The translations under genes were made by a program, and so were the position numbers. From an uncultured OM43 clade bacterium (lineage in GTDB: Bacteria > Pseudomonadota > Gammaproteobacteria > Burkholderiales > Methylophilaceae), in assembly GCA_902558495.1 (NCBI GenBank), contig CACEEB010000008.1:1-43078 (forward strand): a DNA stretch of 43,078 nt. The letters run 5' to 3'. This document shows, in pieces, positions 7,749-16,085 of the stretch (positions are counted from its first letter, which is position 1; each line of letters begins with the position of its first letter). Below the pieces are notes generated by a model that worked only from the letters and a program-made list of their open reading frames with translations, searched no databases and was not told where the DNA came from.

Positions 7749-8222
7749 TTACTCAACAACGAATAGAGGTTCACCAAATTCTACAGGCTGCCCATTTTCA
7801 ATTAATATTTTTTTGATTACTCCATCCTTGTCGCTTTCAATCTCGTTAAGGATTTTCATGGCCTCAATAATACATAAGATATCGCCTTTTTTTACGGTTG
7901 ATCCTATTTCTACAAAAGGCCCTGCATCTGGAGATGACGCTCGATAGAATGTACCTACCATTGGAGAGGTTACATGTTTTTCGGTTGAGGGCGAGGCTGT
8001 TGCAGACTTATCACTCTGTTCAGTTGTCGAAGGTTCTGACGTAGATTGAGGAATAACTTGTGGAGCAGCGATTTGAGGAGATTGAATATATTGAGGAGCG
8101 ATTTGTTGAGCCTCAACTTGACGACTTATTTTAACTTTTTCTTCACCTTCGGTTAATTCTAGCTCCGCAATGCCAGACTCTTCCACTAAATCAATTAATT
8201 TTTTTAATTTTCTAAGATCCAT
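7749..8222 (-). CDS. accB: Biotin carboxyl carrier protein
   Basis: 157 aa. The carrier subunit of acetyl-CoA carboxylase. N-terminal helix ([25 protein letters not shown] in two pieces of the usual AccB start), a Pro/Ala/Gln/Ser-rich flexible linker (about 37-82), then the biotinyl domain beginning [15 protein letters not shown]. The acceptor lysine is K123 in [12 protein letters not shown]; the common AMKMMN is here AMKILN, a conservative variant. Followed at once by accC, preceded by aroQ 10 nt upstream, so aroQ-accB-accC-prmA is one operon. Confidence 0.97.
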   Translation of the reverse strand: MDLRKLKKLIDLVEESGIAELELTEGEEKVKISRQVEAQQIAPQYIQSPQIAAPQVIPQSTSEPSTTEQSDKSATASPSTEKHVTSPMVGTFYRASSPDAGPFVEIGSTVKKGDILCIIEAMKILNEIESDKDGVIKKILIENGQPVEFGEPLFVVE

Positions 8223-8232
8223 ACTTACCTCT

Positions 8233-8670
8233 TTACATTTCTTTATGATTTACAGCATATCTCATGGCTGCAATATACCCCTCTGATCCTAACCCACTAA
8301 TAACACCTATTGCTAAATCAGAAAAAAAGGATTCCTTTCTAAATGATTCACGAGCAAATACATTAGATAGATGTACCTCAATAAATGATATTTTTATTGC
8401 TGATATAGCATCACGAATAGCAACTGAAGTGTGAGTGAAGGCAGCAGGATTTATTATTAAAAAATCAGCCTTAATATTTTGTATAATTTCAACAATTTCT
8501 AATTCACTATTGCTTTGAATAATTTCAACATCAAGACTAAGTTTTTTCGCTTCCTCAGTAATTTGTTTGTTGATATCTGCTAAAGAAGCATTACCATAGT
8601 GTTTTGGCTCTCTATCACCTAAAAGGTTGAGATTTGGACCATGTATAACAAGGATTTTCTTTGTAGCCAT
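8233..8670 (-). CDS. aroQ: Type II 3-dehydroquinate dehydratase
   Basis: 145 aa, normal for the dodecameric type II enzyme, which dehydrates 3-dehydroquinate to 3-dehydroshikimate in the shikimate pathway. Family motifs: [12 protein letters not shown] (11-22), catalytic Tyr at Y26 (KHYG), [17 protein letters not shown] (73-89) and catalytic His H100 in [14 protein letters not shown]. The gene heads the aroQ-accB-accC-prmA operon and has its own promoter candidate at 8698-8727, although dsbD and tlpA lie upstream in the same direction. Confidence 0.96.
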   Translation of the reverse strand: MATKKILVIHGPNLNLLGDREPKHYGNASLADINKQITEEAKKLSLDVEIIQSNSELEIVEIIQNIKADFLIINPAAFTHTSVAIRDAISAIKISFIEVHLSNVFARESFRKESFFSDLAIGVISGLGSEGYIAAMRYAVNHKEM

Positions 8671-8697
8671 AATTGAATTAAAAATTAAAGAATATTT

Positions 8698-8727
8698 ATT
8701 TTAGACGAAAATGGGGGCATTTGTCTA
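8698..8727 (-). promoter_or_regulatory. Promoter of aroQ-accB-accC-prmA
   Basis: On the minus strand: TAGACA (8727-8722, 5 of 6 to consensus), 18-nt spacer, TAAAAT (8703-8698, 5 of 6), about 27 nt before the aroQ ATG. This is one of the best sigma-70-like matches in the window. A 7-bp inverted repeat (GAAAATG...CATTTTC, around 8707-8733) spans the -35 region; it is too AT-rich and loosely looped to call a terminator or operator. Confidence 0.6.
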
Positions 8728-8764
8728 CATTTTCATTGATTTTAAGTGATTTTAGGTAATTTTT

Positions 8765-9280
8765 TTAAATAGAATTATCACTTAGTGCTTGATTTAAATC
8801 AGAAATTTTAACTTTACCATAAAATGATTTTTTTATTGATCCGTCGGGTTGAATAATAACGGTAAAAGGCAACACGCCCCTCTCGTTACCTAATTTTTTT
8901 GCTAATGTGACTCCTTCTAGCTCATTAGCTATAAAAGACGGGTATTGAATGGGTATTTCATCCTGAAATTTGATGACATCAGCTATTTCATCGATAGCAA
9001 TTGCAATAAGATTAATATCTTTATTCTTATAAAACTCATTTAGTTCTGGTATTTCTTCTCTACACGGAGCACACCAAGTAGCCCAAAAATTAATAACGAA
9101 TAATTTATTTTTGTAATTCTGTAAAGTTAATTTTTTCTTTGAAAGATCTTGAAGTTCAATCGCATATAATAAATTAGTTTCAGTCGGAACACCTTTTAGA
9201 CTAGTTTTATGAAAAAAAAAGCCAGAGCCTAGGGCAATAGTTGCAAGTAAAAACAAAAAAATAATTTTTTTACTGATCAT
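8765..9280 (-). CDS. TlpA/ResA-like periplasmic thioredoxin
   Basis: 171 aa from the ATG at 9280. The frame is open to 9322, but the ATG at 9280 gives a clean N-terminal anchor/signal (MISKKIIFLFLLATIALGSG) and overlaps the dsbD end by only 11 nt. The thioredoxin fold shows NFWATWCAPCREEIPE with active-site CAPC, and a cis-Pro region in GVLPFTVII. TlpA/ResA-type proteins reduce periplasmic disulfides, for example in apocytochrome c before haem attachment, drawing electrons from DsbD. Its gene directly follows dsbD, which fits electron transfer from DsbD to this protein; the exact substrate is inferred. Confidence 0.9.
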   Translation of the reverse strand: MISKKIIFLFLLATIALGSGFFFHKTSLKGVPTETNLLYAIELQDLSKKKLTLQNYKNKLFVINFWATWCAPCREEIPELNEFYKNKDINLIAIAIDEIADVIKFQDEIPIQYPSFIANELEGVTLAKKLGNERGVLPFTVIIQPDGSIKKSFYGKVKISDLNQALSDNSI

Positions 9281-11000
9281 TTTTGTGCACTTCTTCAAGA
9301 ATATTATAAAATTCCTCAGCATTTTTAAAACCGATAATATCGAATTTTTTTAAATGATTACCATTTTTATCAAAAAACATGATGCCGGGAGGGCCAAATA
9401 TATTAAATGCTTGCATAAGTTCTTTATGGCCTTTGTTGTTCTCCGTAACATCAGCTTTTAATAAATTGAAGTTTTTTAACATTGAGTAGACCTTTTCATC
9501 AGTAAAAGTGTGTTTCTCATATTCTAAACAAGCAACGCACCAGTCAGCATAAAAATCCAATATTTGAGGTTTTTGATTGGATAGCGATAATTGATTATCA
9601 AGATCTTTTTTGTCCTCTACATTTATAAATAAAAGCTGTTTTTCATTATCCGTGGATGTATATTGAGTGACAATATTTTTTGTCAACAATACTGCGGATA
9701 TAATATAGATAAATGAAATCAAGAATGTTACTACTTTATTTTTTTTAGAAATACGTTGATATTGCTTTAGGCTAAAAATAAAAACAAAGGATAATATAGT
9801 AAGGAGTGAAATAAAGAAGGTTATTTCCGCCAAGAGTGGTCTTATGATATAAACTGCCATCGCTAATAATACAAACCCCATTATTTTTTTCACAAAATTC
9901 ATCCAAATGCCAGGTTTAGGAAGAATATAATCTGACGAAAAACCAAGAATTAGTAATGGCACACTCATACCAATTGCCATAAATAATAACGAAACACCAC
10001 CTAGAACAAAATCACTAGTTTGACCTATATACAATATGGCAGCAGCCAAAGGGGGGGCTACACATGGGCTTAAAATTAACGCTGAAAATAATCCCATAAA
10101 AAAGACACTTACCTTATTACCACCCTTAAATCTTGATAGAAAATTAGCAATATAATTATTTGTGTTTATCGGTAATTTAATTGAAATAATTTCAAGCATT
10201 ATAAGGCCGAATACTAAAAAAAGTATGCCACTAAAATATAAAAAACTTATATTTTGTATGCTGCTAGAGAAAAGCGTCCCAGTTATTCCCGCAACAATAC
10301 CTAAGGCAGAGTAAGTAACACAAATACCCGTTACATATGAAATAGTTAGGGATTTAGATGATTTTTGATTGGAAGCCATTATGATCCCTGATAAAACTGG
10401 AACCATAGGTAGCACACAAGGGGTTATTGAGAGTAACAATCCTGATATTAAGAATCCAAATAAAATTAAAAATATATTATTATTTTTAAAATTTTGTTCG
10501 ACAAAGTTGTTTTGTATAGCACTAGATCTTTTTCCCTCATCTTGATTTTTATACCCTAAGTAACGAATGGTTGGGGGATAACATAGTCCCTTCTCACTGC
10601 AACCTTGAAATTTAAGTTGAATATCATCTTTGTCAAATGACTTACTATTAAATGTTATTAATAGCTTTATGGATTCATAAAAGACTTCCTGCTCACCAAA
10701 ATATTCATCGTTTTTAGTTTTAGATTTGGGATAAATAATATCGTGACTCAATTTTTCTGGATGAATTATTTCAAACTTTGATTTATAAAGATAATATCCA
10801 TCGGCAATATCCATATATATTTCTAATTTTTGATTATCTACCTCATCTACCCTAACGATTTTAAAGGCCTCGTCTACAGATAGAAAAGTATTTTTATCAT
10901 CAACAAATGGATTTCCAGCAAATGAAACTAAAACTGGAAAAATCAGACTTAATAAAAGAAAAAGGAATTTTATATTCTTGGGCATGTTTAATTGATGCAT
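9270..11000 (-). CDS. dsbD: Thiol:disulfide interchange protein DsbD
   Basis: 576 aa, matching E. coli DsbD. It moves reducing power from cytoplasmic thioredoxin across the inner membrane. All three modules and cysteine pairs are visible: signal peptide then periplasmic N-domain with C134/C140 (GCSEKGLCYP); the membrane domain of about eight helices (about 175-445) with C195 (TPCVLPMVPV) and C313 (SPCVAPPLAAA); and the C-terminal thioredoxin domain with C488/C491 (YADWCVACLEYEKHTF). Start is given as the ATG at 11000; an ATG five codons later (10985) would give a tidier signal peptide (MPKNIKFLFLLL) and is equally possible, as neither has a strong ribosome-binding site. Confidence 0.95.
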   Translation of the reverse strand: MHQLNMPKNIKFLFLLLSLIFPVLVSFAGNPFVDDKNTFLSVDEAFKIVRVDEVDNQKLEIYMDIADGYYLYKSKFEIIHPEKLSHDIIYPKSKTKNDEYFGEQEVFYESIKLLITFNSKSFDKDDIQLKFQGCSEKGLCYPPTIRYLGYKNQDEGKRSSAIQNNFVEQNFKNNNIFLILFGFLISGLLLSITPCVLPMVPVLSGIIMASNQKSSKSLTISYVTGICVTYSALGIVAGITGTLFSSSIQNISFLYFSGILFLVFGLIMLEIISIKLPINTNNYIANFLSRFKGGNKVSVFFMGLFSALILSPCVAPPLAAAILYIGQTSDFVLGGVSLLFMAIGMSVPLLILGFSSDYILPKPGIWMNFVKKIMGFVLLAMAVYIIRPLLAEITFFISLLTILSFVFIFSLKQYQRISKKNKVVTFLISFIYIISAVLLTKNIVTQYTSTDNEKQLLFINVEDKKDLDNQLSLSNQKPQILDFYADWCVACLEYEKHTFTDEKVYSMLKNFNLLKADVTENNKGHKELMQAFNIFGPPGIMFFDKNGNHLKKFDIIGFKNAEEFYNILEEVHKNDQ

Positions 11001-11106
11001 AGCAGTCTATAATATTTGTATGAGTAATTTTATATGGTTAAGTTCTATTCAGCTATAGCTCTCAATATATTATCTTGAAAAACAAACACAGTATTTTATT
11101 TTTAAT

Positions 11107-11514
11107 ATGAGATTAATTTTTACCTTATTTTTATTTTTATTACCATTTCTTGAAATATGGGGTCTTTTTAAGTTTGGCGCCATGTATGGATGGTGGTTTT
11201 TTGGATACATTATTATCATTGCTTTACTTGGGTGGCAGTTAATTCAGGATGAAAAAGCTTTGGTAGTGTCAAAACTAATGAGTATGATGACCCAAGGTGG
11301 GAGTCTGGCATCAGTCATTCTTGGAAGCGCAAAGAATTTATTAGCAGGAGCTTTATTTTTATTTCCAGGAGTCATTACTGACATACTTGGTTTTATTTTA
11401 TTAATTATTCCAATACAAAATTCACCTGATCCGAAATATCAATCCTCACAATCACAACAGGATAAATCTAAAAGTGATGTTATTGAGGGTGAATACCGCA
11501 GAGAGGATGATTAA
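11107..11514 (+). CDS. fxsA: FxsA family membrane protein
   Basis: 135 aa. Several hydrophobic segments (about 1-17, 22-45, 65-100) and a short polar tail ending VIEGEYRRED, which is the family's typical C-terminal motif. Also typical is the LLPFLEIWGLFKFG start and the FLFPGVITDILGFILLI core. E. coli FxsA (YeaL-type cytoplasmic membrane protein) is known for suppressing F-plasmid exclusion of phage T7 when overproduced; its normal role is unknown. Divergent from dsbD and 5 nt before the ferredoxin-reductase gene, so the two probably share a transcript. Confidence 0.88.
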   Translation: MRLIFTLFLFLLPFLEIWGLFKFGAMYGWWFFGYIIIIALLGWQLIQDEKALVVSKLMSMMTQGGSLASVILGSAKNLLAGALFLFPGVITDILGFILLIIPIQNSPDPKYQSSQSQQDKSKSDVIEGEYRREDD

Positions 11515-11519
11515 TTAGT

Positions 11520-12536
11520 TTGAAATATAGAGTAACCATTTCATCTTCAAATGTAAGTTTTGATATCGAACCGAGCCAAACTATTTTAGAGGCATCTTTG
11601 CTTGCTGGGATTAATATACCTTTTGGCTGCAGAAATGGTAGTTGTGGATCGTGTAAAGGTAAGATTATTTCTGGACAAGTTTTCTGTGATGAATATCAAC
11701 AATCGGCGATGACAGATGACGAAAAAACTAATGGATATACCTTGTGTTGTCAATCTTACGTCTCTTCAAACGTTGAACTAGACATAAAGCTTAGTAAATT
11801 TGATAACAATCTTCCTGAACCAAAAATTACTCCCGTGAGAGTTGAGTCGTTGGTAAAGCTCAATCATGATGTCATGAGGATGACCCTAAAATTACCAGGT
11901 AGTAATAGTTTAGAGTTCCTTGCCGGACAATATCTAGAATTTATTATGACTGATGGGAGTCGAAGAGCTTACTCTATTGCCAGTCCTCCACATGAAGATC
12001 TATTGGAGCTTCACTTAAGATTAATCGATGGAGGTAAATTTACACATTTTGTTTTTGAAGAGATGCAAGAAAAATCTATCCATAGGATTGAGGCACCAAT
12101 TGGCCAATTTTTTTTAAGAGAGAGTAAAAAACCTATAATTTTTATTGCAGGAGGTACGGGCTTTGCACCAATTAAGTCTGTTATTGAGGATATGTTTCAT
12201 AATGGCAATAAAAGGACTATCTATTTATATCAAGGCGTAAGGTCAGGAAAAGATTTGTACATGGACAAATTATGTTTGGAATGGTGTGAAGCATTTGAGC
12301 AATTTAATTACATTCCAGTTTTTTCTGAACCGAATAAAAAAGATAATATTGAGATCAGAACAGGCTTGGTTCATGAGGCAGTCCTGAATGACTTTGAATC
12401 ATTTGAAAATTTTCAAGTTTATAGCTGTGGACCTCCAATTCTTATTGAGTCCGCCTATAGTAGTTTGTTAGGAAAAGGTTTATTGGAAGATGATTTTTTT
12501 GCTGATGCATTTACTTTTGCCCCACAAAAAAAATGA
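11520..12536 (+). CDS. Ferredoxin-domain NAD(P)H oxidoreductase (CDP-6-deoxy-glucoseen reductase-like)
   Basis: 338 aa with a TTG start. An N-terminal plant-type [2Fe-2S] domain has C37, C42, C45 and a distal pair C76/C77 (CRNGSCGSC; LCCQ). It is followed by an FAD domain with RAYSIAS (about 149-155) and an NAD(P) domain with FIAGGTGFAPIKS (about 209) and YSCGPP (about 303). The same order is found in AscD/RfbI-type CDP-6-deoxy-delta-3,4-glucoseen reductases and in many oxygenase reductases. No deoxysugar genes are nearby, so an electron-transfer partner for another enzyme is as likely; the substrate is not resolved. Ends 3 nt from the convergent hemD. Confidence 0.85.
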   Translation: MKYRVTISSSNVSFDIEPSQTILEASLLAGINIPFGCRNGSCGSCKGKIISGQVFCDEYQQSAMTDDEKTNGYTLCCQSYVSSNVELDIKLSKFDNNLPEPKITPVRVESLVKLNHDVMRMTLKLPGSNSLEFLAGQYLEFIMTDGSRRAYSIASPPHEDLLELHLRLIDGGKFTHFVFEEMQEKSIHRIEAPIGQFFLRESKKPIIFIAGGTGFAPIKSVIEDMFHNGNKRTIYLYQGVRSGKDLYMDKLCLEWCEAFEQFNYIPVFSEPNKKDNIEIRTGLVHEAVLNDFESFENFQVYSCGPPILIESAYSSLLGKGLLEDDFFADAFTFAPQKK

Positions 12537-12539
12537 TCA

Positions 12540-13301
12540 TTATCCCTCTATTATTTTTTGAAGTGAAATTAAGCTTATATTGTCAGTAATAGATACTTTT
12601 GAAAAAGGCTGTAATTCATTTTTGATTACTTGATGATTAACTATAAAATTGATGGAATTCAACCAATCTAAGTTTTGGTTAATGTTATGGCTCATAAACT
12701 TTCTTGCACTTTCCAAACTGGTAATAAGTAAATATACTTGATCAAAATTTTGTACAGATTCTTTAATTTTTGTAAGATTTAGTGAGAGATATTCTCTGTT
12801 ATAGCATTCCCCATAAATCACATTAGCCTCTCTGGACTCAAAACCTTTTTTGAGGGTTTCACGTCCTCCTTTGCCACGAATAATTAGAATATTTTTATTT
12901 TTAATATTATTAAATATGGCATGTTTTAAAAGATGTTCTGAGTCATATATATCTGATGGACAGAAAACATCTTTTTTGAGTGAATTTTCAATAAACTCAC
13001 GAGTTGTGGCGCCAATACATGAAAATCTTAAATTATTTGGAATAGAAATTTTATTTTTATTAAGTCGATCAATAAAAAAATAAACTGCATTGGTGCTGAT
13101 AAAGACAATATGATGAAATTGATTAATATCTTCAAGAATAGAATCAAAGGTTGAATAATCTTTTAAAGGAGTTATTTTAGATAATGGTTGGTCAATTATT
13201 GTAAATTTATAATTATCTTTAGGCCCAATAGTTTCATGGTCCTTTTTTAAAGGTCTAGTTGAAATGAGGGCGATACTTTTTTCTGGATTATCATAGCTCA
13301 T
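12540..13301 (-). CDS. hemD: Uroporphyrinogen-III synthase
   Basis: 253 aa. Closes and inverts ring D of hydroxymethylbilane to give uroporphyrinogen III. HemD is poorly conserved in sequence; recognition rests on the IALISTRP start, IVFISTNAVYFFIDRL (the S/T-N-AV motif, about 92-107), FSCIGATTREFI (about 124), ILIIRGKGGRETL (about 170) and the two-domain length, together with its 4-nt ATGA overlap with hemC. In many betaproteobacteria hemX and hemY follow hemD; here they do not, and the gene ends against a convergent neighbour. Confidence 0.88.
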   Translation of the reverse strand: MSYDNPEKSIALISTRPLKKDHETIGPKDNYKFTIIDQPLSKITPLKDYSTFDSILEDINQFHHIVFISTNAVYFFIDRLNKNKISIPNNLRFSCIGATTREFIENSLKKDVFCPSDIYDSEHLLKHAIFNNIKNKNILIIRGKGGRETLKKGFESREANVIYGECYNREYLSLNLTKIKESVQNFDQVYLLITSLESARKFMSHNINQNLDWLNSINFIVNHQVIKNELQPFSKVSITDNISLISLQKIIEG

Positions 13302-14215
13302 AACTCAGATAGAAGTTCTTTAGCCCCTTGATCAATTAACAATTGACTTAATGACTCACCTAAAGAATAAAATTGGGCTTTATCCCCTTTTGTTTCAGCG
13401 TGTATAAAATGATTACCATCAGGTGTGGCAACAAACCCATTTATTATTAAACTTTCTTTTTCAATAAAAGCATAAGCACCTAATGGAACAGTACAACTCC
13501 CTGCTAAAGAGCGACTGACCATTCTTTCTGCTAAAACACATCTTGCACTATTCTCGTCATTAAGTGGTTTTATAAGAGTATGAAGCTCTTCATTTCCTGA
13601 AAGTATTTCTATTCCTAGAGCACCTTGCCCAACTGCGGGGATACTGATGTTAGTCTCGAGAAACATTGTAATTTTCTCTTTAAGCCCAAGTCTTATTAGT
13701 CCTGCAGCGGCTAAAATGATAGCCGCATAATCCCCTTTTTTAAGTTTATTAAGTCTGGTTTGAAGATTTCCACGTAGCGGTCTTATTTCTAAATGTGGAT
13801 ATTTTGCTTTAATTTGGCTTTGACGACGAAGACTTGAGGTACCAACGACACTTCCAGTCGGAAGATCATCCAATGAATTATATAATTCTGAAATCAGGGC
13901 ATCTCTAGGATCTTCCCTTTTGGTTATGGCAGCTAGCTGAAAATCCTCCATGATGTTCATTGGCAAATCTTTCATAGAATGGACGGCAAGATCTGCATCT
14001 TTATTTAGCAAGGCTTGTTCTAATTCTTTGATAAAAAGACCTTTACCACCAATAGTTGCTAATGATTTATCAAGAATAATATCTCCTTGTGTTTTAAACC
14101 CTTTAATTTGAATGATTAAATCAGGATATAGAAGATTTAATTGAGCTTTTATATGTTCAGCTTGCCACATGGCAAGAGGGCTCTCTCGAGAAGCAATTGT
14201 AATTTTTTTGATCAT
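13298..14215 (-). CDS. hemC: Porphobilinogen deaminase (hydroxymethylbilane synthase)
   Basis: 305 aa, normal. Polymerises four porphobilinogens into hydroxymethylbilane. Motifs: ASRESPLAMWQAE (8-20), DLAVHSMKDLP with catalytic Asp (75-85), GTSSLRRQSQ (125-134), RPLRGNLQTRL (145-155), and C241 (SLAGSCTVPLGAY), which carries the dipyrromethane cofactor. Divergently transcribed from argH with an 84-nt gap to the argH ATG at 14300. It is the first gene of hemC-hemD. Confidence 0.97.
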   Translation of the reverse strand: MIKKITIASRESPLAMWQAEHIKAQLNLLYPDLIIQIKGFKTQGDIILDKSLATIGGKGLFIKELEQALLNKDADLAVHSMKDLPMNIMEDFQLAAITKREDPRDALISELYNSLDDLPTGSVVGTSSLRRQSQIKAKYPHLEIRPLRGNLQTRLNKLKKGDYAAIILAAAGLIRLGLKEKITMFLETNISIPAVGQGALGIEILSGNEELHTLIKPLNDENSARCVLAERMVSRSLAGSCTVPLGAYAFIEKESLIINGFVATPDGNHFIHAETKGDKAQFYSLGESLSQLLIDQGAKELLSEL

Positions 14216-14260
14216 ACTTGATTAGAATTTTAGCACAGACCGTTGAACCAAATTTCATAT

Positions 14261-14266
14261 ATAATT
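14261..14266 (+). promoter_or_regulatory. Possible -10 box for argH
   Basis: Perfect TATAAT 33 nt before the argH ATG at 14300. No consensus -35 sits 16-18 nt upstream, so this may be a weak promoter or an extended type. Its position downstream of the TTG at 14243 supports the ATG at 14300 as the argH start. Confidence 0.4.
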
Positions 14267-14299
14267 CAGTTAATTAAAGAATGTAACGTAAACTACTTT

Positions 14300-15682
14300 A
14301 TGAAAAAAAATACAAAAAAATGGTCAGAAAGATTTTCAGAGCCTACAAAGCAAATTGTAAAAAGATACACTGCATCTGTAAACTTTGACAGTAGGCTTGC
14401 CTTGGTAGATATTGAGGGTTCTCTTGTACATGCTGAAATGTTGAAAAATCAAAAAATAATTTTAACAAAAGATTTTAAAGCAATACAAAAAGGCCTCAAT
14501 CAGATTAAAAAAGAAATTATTGCTGATAGATTTAAGTGGTCTTTGGATCTAGAAGACGTGCATTTAAATATTGAAAAAAGGCTTATAGAGATTATAGGTG
14601 AGCCTGGTAAAAAGCTTCATACAGGTAGGTCAAGGAATGACCAAGTGTCAACTGATATGAGGATCTATGTAAGGAATGCTACAGACCATATTGTTGGACA
14701 AATTAAAAACTTACAAAGAGCTACGATTCATTTGGCCGAGGAAAATATTTATACTATTATGCCCGGCTTAACGCATCTTCAGGTTGCACAACCTGTAAGT
14801 TTTGCTCATCATTTATTGGCTTATTATGAAATGTTAGAAAGAGATGTGTGTAGATTTAATGATTTTAGAATGCGTATGAATTTATTACCTTTAGGAGCAG
14901 CAGCATTAGCCGGGACCTCTTATCCAATAAATAGAAATTTTGTTGCTAAAAAACTAGGTTTTGATGGAGTGATGCAAAATTCTATGGATGCGGTTTCTGA
15001 TAGAGATTTTCTGATTGAATTTAATGCTGCAGCTTCAATTTTGATGATGCATTTATCTAGATGGGCAGAAGAATTGATAATGTGGTCAAGTCCATTTTTT
15101 AAATTTGTTGAAATATCTGATGGCTTTTGTACGGGATCAAGCATCATGCCTCAAAAGAAAAATCCTGATGTTCCAGAATTAATAAGAGGAAAAACTGGAA
15201 GAGTATACGGGCATCTAATGGCTTTACTAACTTTAATGAAAGGTCAGCCATTAGCCTACAATAAGGATAATCAAGAAGATAAAGAGCCAATCTTTGATGT
15301 AATTGATACATTAGAAGACACTTTAGAAATCTTCCCAGAAATGATTGCTGAATTAAAAGTATTTCCTGTGAATATGGAAGCAGCAGCAACGAAAGGATAT
15401 GCAACAGCAACGGATCTTGCAGATTATCTAGTTAAAAAAGGGATATCATTCAGGGAGGCACATGGCATAGTTGCAAAAGTTGTTAAAGCTGCAGTTACTA
15501 AAGATTGTGATATTAGTGAATTTGATTTAATTACCTTAAAAAAATATTCTAAAATTATTGAGAGTGATATATACAAGTATTTAACTCTTGAAGGCTCTAT
15601 TAAGTCAAGAAAACATATTGGTGGAACCGCTTTTGCTGCAATCACCAAAACCATTCATAAAGCTAAATTGAATCTCAATTAA
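14300..15682 (+). CDS. argH: Argininosuccinate lyase
   Basis: 460 aa from the ATG at 14300, the usual length. The frame extends upstream to a TTG at 14243, but a -10 box lies between, and KKWSERF so close to the ATG is the normal ArgH N-terminus. The enzyme splits argininosuccinate into arginine and fumarate. Fumarase/aspartase-superfamily motifs: [16 protein letters not shown], the [16 protein letters not shown] segment with the catalytic His, [11 protein letters not shown], and the signature loop [12 protein letters not shown] with the catalytic Ser. The stop lies 1 nt from the end of the convergent gene at 15684. Confidence 0.97.
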   Translation: MKKNTKKWSERFSEPTKQIVKRYTASVNFDSRLALVDIEGSLVHAEMLKNQKIILTKDFKAIQKGLNQIKKEIIADRFKWSLDLEDVHLNIEKRLIEIIGEPGKKLHTGRSRNDQVSTDMRIYVRNATDHIVGQIKNLQRATIHLAEENIYTIMPGLTHLQVAQPVSFAHHLLAYYEMLERDVCRFNDFRMRMNLLPLGAAALAGTSYPINRNFVAKKLGFDGVMQNSMDAVSDRDFLIEFNAAASILMMHLSRWAEELIMWSSPFFKFVEISDGFCTGSSIMPQKKNPDVPELIRGKTGRVYGHLMALLTLMKGQPLAYNKDNQEDKEPIFDVIDTLEDTLEIFPEMIAELKVFPVNMEAAATKGYATATDLADYLVKKGISFREAHGIVAKVVKAAVTKDCDISEFDLITLKKYSKIIESDIYKYLTLEGSIKSRKHIGGTAFAAITKTIHKAKLNLN

Positions 15683-15693
15683 ATTATTTAATT
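15677..15693. repeat. AT palindrome spanning two convergent stop codons
   Basis: AATTAAAT-T-ATTTAATT, a perfect 8-bp inverted repeat with a single central base, covers the TAA of argH (15680-15682) and the opposite-strand TAA of the next gene (15684-15686). It has no G/C stem or U-tract, so it is not a convincing intrinsic terminator; it may simply result from packing two stop codons together. Confidence 0.45.
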
Positions 15694-16085
15694 AAATGAC
15701 TTAGGTCATAGCCTGCTGCAGATGTAAGATTGATTATTTCGCTCCTTTCTCGCTTACTAGATTCTGAAAGTGCCCAAAGCATTGTTGACCTGGTTCCAGT
15801 TCTGCAGTATGCAAAGATAGGTTTTTCAGCATTCTCATAATAATTCTTAAATTCGTCCACATCTTTTTGTGAAATTGCATTTCCAATTACAGGTTGATGA
15901 ACAAATTTTAGACCTAAGCTATCGGCTACTTTTTGCAGTTCTTCTGCAGTTGGTTGGTTCATTTCTTCAGAATCTGGTCTATTACAAAAAATAGTTTTGA
16001 ATCCATGTTGCTTTAGCAAAGAAATATCCTGAGCATTAATTTGATCCGATACAATGTATTCTTCAATAACTTTATTTAGCTTCAT
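15684..16085 (-). CDS. DUF442/TIGR01244-type phosphatase-like (rhodanese-like) protein
   Basis: 133 aa. The active-site loop CRTGTRS (about 95-101, in FAYCRTGTRSTMLW) is of the Cys-X5-Arg type shared by tyrosine phosphatases and the family named beta-lactamase-hydrolase-like (BLH/DUF442), which is also annotated as a sulfur transferase. The upstream segment GFKTIFCNRPDSEE and QPVIGNAISQKDV match the family. In known relatives it is fused to, or neighbours, a persulfide-type metallo-beta-lactamase; no such gene is in this window. It directly follows hemW on the same strand (0-nt gap). Substrate unknown. Confidence 0.85.
   Translation of the reverse strand: MKLNKVIEEYIVSDQINAQDISLLKQHGFKTIFCNRPDSEEMNQPTAEELQKVADSLGLKFVHQPVIGNAISQKDVDEFKNYYENAEKPIFAYCRTGTRSTMLWALSESSKRERSEIINLTSAAGYDLSHLIK

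Noticed and set aside
8707-8733. Inverted repeat GAAAATG...CATTTTC between tlpA and aroQ
   Set aside because: Seven AT-rich pairs with a 13-nt loop and no T-run; it overlaps the aroQ promoter and is not convincing as terminator or operator.
11008-11013. Plus-strand TATAAT between dsbD and fxsA
   Set aside because: About 94 nt from fxsA and without a -35; may be chance in an AT-rich gap.
14243-14299. TTG start extending argH by 19 codons
   Set aside because: A -10 box lies inside the extension and the ArgH N-terminus normally begins near the ATG at 14300.
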